Below, in pieces: positions 23,201 through 36,400 of a DNA stretch of 64,000 bases. A model generated the notes under the pieces. It was given only the letters and a program-made list of their open reading frames with translations, was not told the DNA's origin and made no database searches. Origin of the DNA: Nematostella vectensis (lineage: Eukaryota > Cnidaria > Anthozoa > Actiniaria > Edwardsiidae); contig NC_064044.1 in assembly GCF_932526225.1 (NCBI RefSeq), forward strand, positions 10,906,906 to 10,970,905. Direction: 5' to 3'. A program made the position numbers and the translations under genes. Each line of letters begins with the position of its first letter. Within the stretch, counting starts at the first letter, position 1.

Positions 23201-26200
23201 CAATTGGTCAGCGGTTGGTTGTAGGGCGTAAGATCGCCTTCACTGTAGAAGTTCAGCTGGCGAACCTGGAATATGCGGATATCAGTTGCAAAGACATAGG
23301 TTAATATGCTTTTTTTTACTTTCAAACAAAATTGGGCACTAAAGTAAACCAGACCACAGATAACATAAGCTCACAGTGTGTGAGCTGTCATTGATCGTTT
23401 TGTCTTTAAAGAAGGCCAATTGCGCCGCCATTATATGCTCCCGCTCAATGGCGAGTCACACAAAGCATCCATTTCCATCGGCTTATTCAAGCAAGTAACC
23501 CAGAAATTTTCAATCAAATATCGTAAATAACATATCAGATTTCATTCGTAGATTGTGGGTATTATGAGGTTTCCTTGCAAATAAACCGCGCTGTATTTTC
23601 AACGATAAACAATGACAAGGTAGTGGGTGATCGACATTCTTTAAAGCAGTCTAGATAAAATTCTACGCTATGGGCGGGTAGTTTGCGAGCTACGCTGTTG
23701 AGTATCCCCCATAAAAGTAAAACAGGAAGCTAGCACACTCCGGCTAGCCTGCGTGCAGCTGGAAATAGTTTCCGGCTGCACGCAGGCTAACTCCGGCTGG
23801 CTGGCCGTCGTACAAGCTAAACTAATTCGCTTTTAGCCCGCACAGAAACCTATATTTTTACAAAATTCTTTCGCAACATTTAAGTATGATCCTTCTAGAT
23901 GCAATCAAGACCGCTCTCACTTCAATTTAAATTATATCCGCTCCGAAATCACGCATTTGTTGCTCAACTCGCCACCTCAACTCGACTATGTTCGTGGCAG
24001 TCAGCCAGCACACGGCCGTTAGAGAACGCGACAAACTATTCCCGTACCCTTCCGGACCAGACTTTGATTGTTTGCGATGTTTCAAATGAGGTTAAAGATA
24101 TGTATGCATGACGTCATATCTCGTAATGCACTTGAGCATGCACAGTACCTCGTTTTCCGGCATCCCACATGTCTTGGCAACATCGGAGACAATGTTCTCC
24201 ACGAACAAGTGCGCCTAGAAATAATATAATCGAGACTGAGCAGGGTAAGAACATCGTCTTTAAAAGTTATTAGAAAAGCAATCGATGCAGAGGTGGCATG
24301 ACGGAAAAAACCTGGAAAACGCGCAATTCCAGATAAACAGAGAAGACACAATTTCTTACAATGGCAATAGGTTCCTTGTATTACGGGACTGATTTTCAAA
24401 ACACAAATAACGTGAGGCTTTTTAAGATAATTTTTCCTTGATCATCATTGCTCTGTGTATCAGCTCAGGGACGAAAAGCTCGAATTTTAATGACACATTA
24501 CAAAAAGTCGCATCAATTTAAAAAAACGTCGCACTTGATATTTTGTTTGCTATAAGTTACTAAGTAGTCCGAGAAATTATCCGCCTTATTCGATGTGAAA
24601 TGGGCTTATCTGACGGGTCACGTCATGTTTTCCCGTCATGCCTGTAGGGGTAAGTTTCAAACAATGTTGATTTGGTTTTGATTTGGAAAAAAAACTCTCA
24701 TTAAAAAAAACAAACAAGTTTTCTTGCATTATTTGGTAGTTAGATAGAATGGAGCAGTTTTTATTGTAGGATTGGATAAAAATTCGCCGTGTTTCAAGCG
24801 GATTCAATTCCATCTACTTTGCATAGTGCTTCATGGCCTACGAAACCATGCGTCACGTAAGTCGGCCCCAGGGTTGTTAAGTGTGGTCTCTAGGTGACTA
24901 CCTGGAAAGACGCCAGCGACCTGAAGGCGGTACGTGGAGGCAAGTTCGTCTTACACAAGCGGCCTTTGACGTCAACATNNNNNNNNNNNNNNNNNNNNNN
25001 NNNNNNNNNNNNNNNNNNNNNNNNNNNNNNNNNNNNNNNNNNNNNNNNNNNNNNNNNNNNNNNNNNNNNNNNNNNNNNNNNNNNNNNNNNNNNNNNNNNN
25101 NNNNNNNNNNNNNNNNNNNNNNNNNNNNNNNNNNNNNNNNNNNNNNNNNNNNNNNNNNNNNNNNNNNNNNNNNNNNNNGCAAAATAATCTCAAGCCGGAT
25201 TGAGTTCGCTGTAGTTACTGGTGCATACGTTTGCGACCCGACGAAGGGACCCGACACACGTGAGGCTCGAGATAAGAATTCTATGTGCTGACTGCTTTAT
25301 ACAAATACAGTTTACTTCAAAACGTAATTCAATGTGCTTTGGACACTCATGAATGGACTTGAGGTATTTACCTTTATTGCTAAATCTATTTTGAAGTGGA
25401 AGTAATTTGAAACTATTGAAAAAAAATCGTCTCCTACAAATCGCTTTGAATGAACCACGAAGAAGTTTTCTTGTTTTCTTGCTATAAAAAATCTTGATCT
25501 CTATCATTGAATGTCATGATTTTTTCACCATGTAGATTTCAATTAAGTAGAGTATATGGCTAAATTTATGGAATATTTTCACTGAAATCTAAAGAATTGT
25601 GTTGTTGATCTTGATCCTTAAGAATATGTATATGCTATAATTTCAAGTAATTTGAATATGTATATGCTATAATTTCAAGTCATTTGAATATGTATATGCT
25701 ATAATTTCAAGTCATTTGAATATGTATATGCTATAATTTCAAGTCATTTGAATATGTATATGCTATAATTTCAAGTCATTTGAATTAAAATATGTTTGTT
25801 TAAACTATATGATAGCATAAATAGATATTGTTGTTTACTTTGCACTTACATAAATGAAATAATAAATTTCATCTAAATTACAATATGGCTCACTTTTGGT
25901 ATTAAAATAAATTTTCTCCTAAGTGATAGCACATTGAGAACACTGAATCAAAGAAATGTTTAAGAAATAACATTTTCAAAGGCATTCTCAATGAATGAGA
26001 ATGAATTTATTTAGGTGCTAGCTCTGCTGTGTGGATAGTGTATGATAAGATTTTACACTGTAAAAGATAGGACAATCAGCCCCATCTACTTTCATGGAGC
26101 ACACCTCCATGATGCTTCTTACCTTTCTTGCCCCAATCAGTGTTGGGATATAGCATTTACAGTAAAAAAAAAAACAAGACTACACATATTTTTACTTTAT

Positions 26201-28137
26201 CCAAAGGTGATGGCCAGTATAATCTTTGTCATACATGTCATAACACAGGACCCAAGCAAATTGCAGATCTCAGGTATCCCAGTCAACCCTGCACGCAGGG
26301 TCTAGTTTACAGTTGATGGTGGGTGGCTCTTATTTTTGGGACTTTTTAAGGCTGAATATGCTCTTAACCCATTGACACCTGGCTATTTTTGAGCTGAATT
26401 TACAAAAAAAAAAAAAAAAAAAATGAGAACAGACACCTCCCCCCCTATTCTGAGTTTTATACAGCCTGCCAAAGTCAAACACAGCTGCACCTAGTCAGCG
26501 GTATCCAAGCTTTCCAACAGTGCTTTGCGGTCCGCACTTTCAATCCCTTGTTGTTGTGCTGAAGCGAGCACAACTTGATGGTTGCTTGTATTTTTCATCA
26601 AAAATACAGCTATGAGCATATTAGGAAAGTGTCTAAGGACATCAGGAAGTCTCATCATCATTGGCAGTCCGTCGAGGCGACGATGACTGTTCTATTGTGT
26701 TGGTCCTTTGATCTTAACTCTCCATGCTGGACGATCCCGAGCAGTGGTTTGCCAAGAGTTTGAGCTTATATCCCTCCACTTCAGGTTCCTCTTTACCACA
26801 TCTTTGAACCTGAGTCTAGGCCGACCCTGATTCCTGGTCCCTGTCGTGAGCTGAGAGTAGAGCAGCTGCCTAGGCAATCTGTCAGTGTCCATGCGGTGAA
26901 CATGCCCAGTCCATCTGAGATTTTTCTCAATGAGTGTGTGGCATAATTGAGTGCTTTGCAAAGGTGGATTCATGATGATCTTTTCTTATTTGGCTTTGCC
27001 TGGATGAGAAAATAATTTTCTAATGAATCACCACAGCTCTCCTAAATGCTGTCTTTTCTTAAACCAAATTGATTCCAAAATTGTTTACACTGCTATTCTG
27101 GGTCTGTATGACCTGGAATTGATTTGTTTGGCTTCGGGGTGAAAAGACTTATAAAAAAAAACATCTGACTTTGGGGAGAGGAGTGTTGACTGGCCCTCCC
27201 CTTTTTCCCTGGATCTCCCAGAATGCTTTGCAATCTGTAAAGGCATCTAAGTGGTTTTACAAGCCTTCAAGGAGTGGACATTGTGTTTTGAGGCCATGGA
27301 AATGAACCTGGAGGATCAGAATAAAGGTATCTATTTGTGTCTTGAGCTGTGTTTGCTGATTTCTCTCCCTTGTGTGGTATTTTGAGCGTTTTATTGAAGG
27401 GTGATTCTGATTTCTTTTATTGTTATTTATTGAGTAGTTGCCAACACCTTGGTAGGAATCATATCTTCAAGACCATTTATCCCTTAGACTGATGCCTGAG
27501 TATCTTTATCTTGTTGTGTTTATTTTGCATTCAAGAATTTTTGGGGTTGTGGGTACTTCCCAAAGCCGGTACAGGCCGGTTGAGGGGTCAATGTGTTAGC
27601 GATGTTCTTAAATTTTAGTGTATATAGTATATACTACCCAATGAATTATTAGGAAGAGAATTACACAAATGAACAATAGCAATAATAAGGTTGTTACTAT
27701 GAGCACAAGTTTATTCTGCATTTTGGAACGCATCAGGAATAAAAAAGAAAAAAATAATTATATCTGAGCCTCGGCATCTTCTTAGCATGTTCTTAAACTT
27801 TGGTGAAATCTCAGGCTGGACGTTCTTATAAAAAAGGTTCTTATATTAAAAAAATAAAGAGTGTATGACGAGACACATGGTATATTTCAATACTAGGACT
27901 GCGTTTCTTGAACTATTTATAAGGTTGAATACGTACCGCTATAGAAAGATCAAGGGCTGAACCGCCATTCCCGTAATACACTGCTTCAAGCGCTTGAAGC
28001 TTTCCCTCATCGGTGAATCCGACCTGGCATGGGAAAAAAACTCTGCTAAAGCCCAGAGAAAAACCAACAAAACGATCTGATAGCCTTTTATAAAAACGAC
28101 CGTCTGATCAACCGAAAGATTGACAGGCGGACAGATG

Positions 28138-28170
<33 letters not shown>

Positions 28171-31100
28171 CACTCTTAGATTAACCTTGTATTTGACGAG
28201 ATAGTCCCCTCGTTTGCCTGTTGTCTTAATGTCTTCTGTTTGACTTAGCGCCAAACGAGCCGCTCTTCCCGACCTGGGACAAAATAAAGAAATAATCATG
28301 TGCGTCCAAAGACGTAACACGTAAGGTAAGCACAGAACTAATTAGACTCCAGTGGATACCTTCGTCGGTAATTGAGAAGGTAATTAATGTTTGATGTATA
28401 TTAGAATAAAACGATTATAATTGAATAGATCTTTCGGAGCTAGGGGTGCCTTTTTAACTGTTCTGCGGATTCAGTAATTTAACCCCCAATGCAGAGAGCC
28501 AGGTATTTAGTCCTCAGAAAAAAATCCCAAGTTGACCTGGCCTGGGTTCGAACCATAGTCCTCTCACTTGAAAGACGAAGCCCGTGCCACTGAGCTATCG
28601 TGCCACTCTCTACTCACTCCACTACTCACTTTTGCGCGACGACAGCGACTGTAGCTGCAATAGCTGAACCGTTGGTGAGTTTCCCGCCAAAAGCGCCCCC
28701 TGGAAATAACCGACATCAAGAAATGATGCAAGTGGACAAATTTACCTAGAGCGTACTCTATTTCTCTTATCCGATACAAATTTTTATGATGGTAGATCGA
28801 TCAGTTCCTTTTTAAAGAATGTCGATCAACCCCTCCTTTGTTATTTTTTATCATTGAAAATACAACGGTTTATTTGCAAGAAACTTTAAAATAACGATCT
28901 ACGAATAAAGTCTGATGCGTTATTCACGATATATAATGGGAAATATCTTGGTTACTCGCTTGAATTAGCCGATGGAAATGGATGCTTAAAGTGGCTCGGC
29001 ATTGAGCATAAAAGGGCGGCATGATTAGCCTTTTTAAACATAGGAGAGAAACACAAAAACCTTTCCATATATAAAGTAGGTTAAACGGCAATATCAATCA
29101 TAAAAGGGGGCTTGATTTCCCTGTAGTGGCCCACTTATTAACTTATTAAAAGCAAAGTAATGCAGGGCTCGTCAAAGAATCTTACCAACTCTTTTAGTCC
29201 TGATGACGACTTTGCTGAGAGGGACTCCGAGATTCCTTGCTACAACTGACTAAAAGGATAGGTACCAGAACAAATGTAAACAATTAAGTACTTCCATTGA
29301 TCGTGACGATAGTGATGATTTAGTTGGCGATGATGTTAATATTACATATGATGATGATGATGCTGTGTTGGTAATGATAATGACAATGATGGTTATAAAG
29401 ATGCTACTGATGATGATTACGATGATTACGCGATAATAACAATGATGACGCCAATAATAATGGTAATGATGATGATTGTAAAGATGCTGATGGTGGTGAT
29501 TATAACGATGATCGTGATGAAAGTGCTAATTGTGATGATAATAATGATGCCAATAATGGTGGCGATGATGCTGATGGTGATGATGTTAATGATGGTGATG
29601 ATATTGAGTCGCCTACCTGGATAAAAGTAGGGTTCTGTGTAGATGTAAACACTTCCATCTCTCCGTCTTCTCCAGGGATCGCCAAACTTGTCTGTGGCTC
29701 CATGTAAAAGTGTTCCTGTTATCAATAACTTTAGCGTTATCAGATAATCTTTACCAACAAAATAAAGGTACCGTGAAAACTCCAATAAACCTCCTTTATT
29801 CTTTCGAAAAGGGCGGTGGAGTGATTGGAGAAAAAGGCGTAAAAGAGAGAGAGGGGATTATTGCAAATCCGCCCCCGTCCCAAGTTTGTGTATTATGTTC
29901 GTCTCTGCATTATCACTGAAATTTGAAATGTCTTCGAAATTCCTTAAAGTACATTTTTTAGATACAGATTAAGACAGATATTAATGACAGGACACCGCGA
30001 GTTCAATAAAGTTTAAAACCTCAGTTTCACGTGCTACGTTGGTTTAAAAAAATGTTTTTACGGTCCGTTCATAAAAACTGCTGACTTACAGCGGGCTGAG
30101 TAAATATTGGATATAGGGGGAGGGGTGGATGAAGAGTGAAAAAAAAAAGGGGGAAACGTATACAACAAGTCGCCATTTGATCAGTCATAGTTTAGGAGTA
30201 TCTTGCGATGTATCATCACGCACGTGGTCTATTACCTGTCCGCCTGCGTATATCTCTCCTTGAATCACGTGATCAGAGGCGGCAAAACCCTCAGTGACGT
30301 CACCGCATTTGACGGGCAATGTCACATCAAATAATGAGCCTTCCTTAATAGCATCCTAAAAAAATGCAAATTCATTTATTAATGATAATAAATGATGGTA
30401 AATGATAATTATGAAGCTGCTAATAAGACTATGTTGATGATGACGATTTTTATCGTGATGATGATGGTGATTAGAGTGATGACAATAATGATGATGAAAG
30501 TGATGATAATAAGTATGGTGATGATGATGATGATGATGACAATGATGATGATGATTATGATGATGACAAAGAGAAGCACTTAACTTACCTCTATCGTGAA
30601 CACAGCAGGCATGTCTTCGTATGTGACCACGAGTTTAGCATATGATGATGGCGGTGATGATGCTACTACTGATGATACTGATGATGACAATGATAATGAT
30701 GATTATTATGATGATGGCGGTGATGATGCTGCTACTGATGATAATAATGATGATAAATAGAAGCACCTAACTTACCTCTATCGTGAACACAGTAGGCATG
30801 TCTTCGTATGTGACCTTTACGAGTTTAGCGGCACTGTCGGCGACGCCCTTACAATCGGCGGCCACCACTCCAATGGTCTGACCTACGAACACCACCTGGA
30901 CGTAAAAGGGAGTCTTAGCAAGGGCGACGTAAACGAGAGCGACAAAAAAAAATGAAAATTCTAAACTAGCCCGCAAAAATGAGCGCTGCCTGTTATACAT
31001 TTTCCTCCAAGCTATAACGTGAACACACCAAGTTCACGGTCTGCCTAGACTGAAAGCCGTCTCTCCTTTGGCGTAAAGTCCAAGAATTAGGCGCGACAAT

Positions 31101-32261
31101 TGCGTCTCCGGACGATCACCCAGCCTGGAGGAAAACCTGACTCCACGAGCGCCTACTGCGTATATTGTTATTACCGACTAGGGACCCGAAAGGACAGACT
31201 GGCACGCAGGCTACGGTCAGCCAGGTACTGGGGCAAGCATGAACTGTGGTTATGTTAAGAGCAACTAGAATAAGAGGTAGCAACTAGAATTAAAGGACGG
31301 ACAGTCAGACCTCCAGGCAGTTGAAGGAATGACAGACGAATATGCATTACCTCATCAGTGGCGAAAAGTTCCTCCTTGTCTAAGAGCCCAAAATTATTGT
31401 CCACCGAGGCCAGGTCAGCGGCGGAGTAGAAGGCATATACTCCATGTACGGCAACGGCTTTGGATGCATCGACAGACCTGTGTATCAAAGAAAATGATTC
31501 CTCATTTTGTGACAATCGGAGGTTCCACGCATGTGCATTACGGTTGTCGCGGTTAAACAACCTTCACAAATGTGGTTTAATCGTAAATATCTTTCATATA
31601 CAAATAAAAAGGCCAAATGAACCCTATTCTGGTCCTGGAAATTGAAGTTTTGGCTCAGCAAAATAAAGCCTTTTTTCAACTCAATAAGGGATTTAGTTTC
31701 ACTCATACGGGACAAGTAATTCGACACGTCTCACTCGACGTAATGCATACCACATTTATCCGGTAGCTAGTTATTTATCTTCATGGGCCAAGCTTTGTGC
31801 ATCGGTTTGTGATGATTGAAAATGCAAGACATTTACAGTAGAGAAGGGCAAGAGCCATGACAGAGCTGGTGGCCACGAACAGGTGAAGGAGAAAACATGT
31901 GAAGGGGCTCTTTTGTTTCTCCTTCTCCCCAGGCCCGCGTGGTCTCTTCTCTATTTTCCCTTGAACTTGCTACGTAGGCTAGTTTTACCCATGATACAAC
32001 GCAAGCTCGTAATTTTTTTTAAAGGATTGACTCACAATATTTTTGCATGCGGTCTGTCGCTGAGAACACGCGCTACATACAGCTCGCCTGCAACAAAATA
32101 ACGATTGTCAAGATTCTAGCAATGAGAAAACACTGTCATAACAGCTATCAACGTGATCTCCCACCACAATAACCAGCATTTACTATCGTCACCGTTACCG
32201 TCACCGCCGCCGCCGCCGCCGCCACCGCCACCGCCACCGCCACCGCCACCACCACCACCAC

Positions 32262-32295
<34 letters not shown>

Positions 32296-33478
32296 GTCAT
32301 CATCATCATCATCTCCTTCATCATCATCGTCGTCGTCGTCGTCATCATCATCATCACCTTATCCACATCGTCACCACCATCATCATCATTATCATTATCA
32401 ACATCATCACCAAAATCACCATCATCAACATCAGCAGCAGCAGCAAAATCATTTTCAACACTATCATTACATTTATCATAACCCCCGTTGTCATCATCAT
32501 CACCATCATCATCATCACCACCATCATCATAATTATCATCATCATCACCACCATCACCATCACCATTATCATCACGTTTATCGCCATTATCATCATCATC
32601 ATCACCACCACCATCATCACCATGACCATCACCACCACCATCATCATCACCATCATCATCACCATTACCATCATCGTCAACATCATCATCAGCACACATT
32701 ATAGATAATCACACCTTGTCTCCGCGAGATATCATCCACGAACTTAGCCTCCCCAGTAGCCAACTGACTCCCGGCCAAGTGCTGCACAGGGTGACCGAGC
32801 GTGTTCTCAGGATCTTGGCTGTTAGGCACCTCCTATAGCAATAAAGAAACATTTACGATTCCAAAACATTGAGCGCGACCAATACCCCCAGCCTCTTATC
32901 AGCCAACTTTTACGATTGAATACATGGCCTGCCCGTCTACTTAGTTAAAACATGTCTTTGTTTGTAGTAACTTCCATAATACTATTGGGGGGCACAGCCA
33001 CGCCCCTACTGGTGATTTCCTTATAATTTTTCAAAATATTGGGTGGGCACGTGCCCCCCAGTGCCCCACCCCATGCTACGGCCCTGATTGCAGTAAGCAC
33101 TTTCACTGAGAGTGGTCACTACCAGAGGGTTTATCGCGTCCAAAGTGGTTCTTTTACGCCTCTTCGATTCAGGTTCAGTACAGATTGAAGAGATAAGTCT
33201 TCAATTATTGTTCTTTATTGTCCGAGAAGACTGGAAACATAGAAGATATAACTTCATCTCAATCAACCAAATAACTTTATCTCACTTGTGAAACCAAATT
33301 CGAACCTGGGTAAAAGCGGTCAGAGGCCAACTCGCGCTAACACACTTTGATATTTTATTCCTATGTGAAATAAGTTTATAGTGTATGAATCCGTGTGTTG
33401 TAACCCACCTACCTCAAACGTCTGTCGGCCTTTGTAAGTATTACAGCATCTGGTCACACATTCAGGCTGACTCAAACT
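11283..33478 (-). CDS. XDH-like: XDH-like exons 17-40: molybdopterin domain
   Basis: Exons: 33413-33478, 32715-32832, 32036-32087, 31351-31477, 30776-30895, 30236-30355, 29617-29715, 29186-29249, 28630-28699, 28186-28273, 27937-28023, 24902 into the gap, 24149-24214, 23120-23265, 22762-22843, 22065-22160, 19414-19542, 18867-18941, 18617-18669, 17632-17746, 15257-15322, 14554-14742, 14353-14426, 11283-11391 (TAG). Landmarks are [84 protein letters not shown] and AVGEPA. Exon 40 (PMLEDPEYF...NLRAAEKVS) is accepted because its acceptor phase matches a GT donor at 14352 and its end resembles the family C-terminus. If that donor is skipped, translation stops at 14334. Confidence 0.88.
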
Positions 33479-36400
33479 CTAAAAACATAAAAAGACATTT
33501 AAAGACGGATTTTACAACGGTTAGCTGGTTATGGGAATAGTAGCAAAACGAATATTTTGAGTCTCAATTGAAAATTGATTCAATTGAAAATTTAAATTAC
33601 GAACATGCCTACTCAGGACGACATTATCACCGGATGCACTGTCAATTATCAAGACATTTTTCACTTTTTCGTCGGCAGATATCGGGATATTTTCGCCTTG
33701 ATATCGGATGCACTGTCAAGTACGGAGACATTTTCGACCTCTTATCGGAAGTGCCGTAAGATATCGGGATATTTTCGTCTTGTCATCGGAGGTACTGTAA
33801 ACTATCGAGACATTTTCGCCTCCTCATCGGAGGTTCCGTTAGATATCGGATATTTTCGCCTTGCCATCGGAGGCAGTGTAAATATCGAGACATTTTTAAC
33901 GCCTTCGGAGGGACTGTGAATTATTCAAATGTCTGGGGACTGTGAATTATCGGAACATTTCCGTGTGCTCATCGTGGTGAAGTCGTAGTTTACCTTGGTG
34001 ACATCGTTAAAGAACTTAAAGAAGAAAGCGTTGACCAATTCGCGTCTGTACTCGGCCTGGTGGGCGCCTGATGGGATCCCTGTGTCCTGGGCGAGTGCCT
34101 GGAAGGCACGCTCCAACAACGACTCGTCAAGTTTGCTGCAGAGGGAGGAAAAGAGGCGAAAAAAAGTGAAAAAGAGGCGAGAAAAGTGAAATTCTGGTTC
34201 TGGCCAAAACAAAAATTTTTAAACTTATTTTAGACTAGTGTTTTTATTTATTCTAAGGCTACAAGCGTTTCAAAATTAATGTCTTTTTAACCAAAAACAA
34301 AAAAAAAAAAATAAAATAAAAAAACCTCATTATCGAGGATTCTTGCTGATACCGTTTTTACAAAACTTTTGTCGTCCTTTTTCGCGTCATTTTAATTTTG
34401 CACGTAATTAAAGGGGGGTATATGCCTTTAAACAAGGGTTTGTTTGCTTCTGAATAGAGCAAGATCGGGCAGGAATTTGTCCATACAAGAAAGTGTGATG
34501 TTACGAAGTAAGAGAACAAATGGTGGCCGTTTCACATGGGTACAGTCCTGGAATTCAAATTTCAAAACAGACATGGCTACTTTAACAATCAATCAAATTA
34601 TTCATATCTAATGCGTCGGCCATATTTGATCAAGGCACACAGGATCAGGAACTTTCCCCTTTCTCCCGCTGCACTTTCTATTTCTTTTGCTGCCGTTCTT
34701 TATCGTTGCTCCTACTAGGTCAGGATTACAATACAATGCGATACTCACACATCATACTCTCTTTGTCCATATCAACTTTTCGATTAACCCTATTCAGACT
34801 GCGTGGGTGGGGGGGGGGGGGCTTTTTCTCTTCCCCTCCGGGAAATTTGCTATAACTTCTGAACCATAGCAGATAAGAGGCTGCAACTTGGTTAATTTTC
34901 CTAAAATATATCTGCGGATGTTTTGATGTCATTGACATCTCCATGTTACCATGGCAACCGTTTTTTCACACATAAGTTTCCCAAAAAACAAAAAGTAGTG
35001 AATTTTTCATATTTTGGTTATGTTTCTCAGATTTTAATGCCTGTTTTGACTTTACAAGTTTGTTTAGATGACAAACTTCACAAAAGCGCTAGATTTTTTT
35101 TTTACCTCGGATATTTGGGGGGGGGGGGGGGTTGGATAATTTTTTCTCTCTCAAAGCTGTTGTAAAAAATGTCTTTAAAAAATGATTTACTATGTGAGTC
35201 TAATTTATGCATTTATCATGTAATACATGCATGCAAATACTTCCCTCCCCCCGGTCAAAGACAGCTCAACAAAGCCCAGTCTTTATAAGGTTAAGGTGCA
35301 GCTCCAGTCTTACTCCTGGCGTTCTGTTGGGATTCCTGTGGTTGGTTGGCCGTGAGGCTGGGGAGGGACTGGGAAAAATATATAGAGAAGGTTGCTTCTG
35401 TCGTGGTCTCATCATTACCGACAGAAAACTGGAAACACCACAGGTTACCCGCAAAGAATAACAAGGGCTAGACTGGCAAGGCTCGGTTGCTGTATCCCCT
35501 TTGGATATCACTGACCTCCCAGTTATCACACTCATGGTATTTCTTGCAATAACTGTGGTTGAGCCCACGTTCCCATACGCTAGACAGCAGTCTTTGATCA
35601 CGTGACCACCCTCGATTGGTTCCAGAACTACTCTCATGGCAGCGTTGACGATAGCAGAAGCTGCGCCAGCAGCGAGAGCTTGGCGATAGAAGAACATGTA
35701 TTCGTGCTGAGAGACAAAATGGGTATAAAGGAAGCGTGAAAAGAATACGAACCCCTCTCCACCCCCACCCACATTCCTGCAAATTCATTTTTTTTTGCAC
35801 GTGGCACGACAGGATCAAAAAATGTCACGCATGCGCACTAGAGAGAAATTCAATGCAAAGAAACAAGATGGAGGCCCTAAGCGTATGAGCCACGATAGGA
35901 AATATAAGTTCGTTATGTTATAAATTGGTGTTTATCGGCACAAAACTAGCCAAATTCCGGCCGACTATCGGGACACCCGCCACGCTCGAATTCGAGACAT
36001 GCGTGACATTTTTTATCCTGTCACGTGACACATGAATGCCTTTGCCTACTTATGCGAGCCGTACCTCTCTAGTGATCAGCGGTATGGTTACTGAGACTAG
36101 AAGTTCGTCATCAGCAAGCGATGTCTTTCTGGCGGAGATGAGGAACTTGTCATCACACGGGACTGTACGGCGGATGCCTACACAAAGTAAGGAGGCTTAA
36201 TTTGAATCCTTATTTATAGTGGAAACCCGTTAGCTAAGGGAGCCTCAATATTAGGAAATGGCGCGATATGACGAATCGGTAACAAAATTCCGCCCACTAA
36301 ACCGAGCAAGCCGAGGCCATGTTACTAAGGGCCGTGTGATGCAATTTTTCATGCAACTTGCACAGCAACGGTGACAAATATAACATTTTGCAGGTTGCAG

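Noticed and set aside
24881..25291. Open frames spanning the N gap
   Set aside because: They consist mainly of unknown residues and are not evidence of a gene; only the exon part at 24902-24978 on the minus strand is supported.
32153..32704. 183-codon open frames on both strands
   Set aside because: They translate trinucleotide repeats into poly-His/Ser/Pro or poly-Asp/Gly; a composition effect inside an intron.
34248..35461. Extra XDH-like exons or a second nested gene
   Set aside because: Exons 15 and 16 are contiguous in the protein family and nothing coding was found between them.
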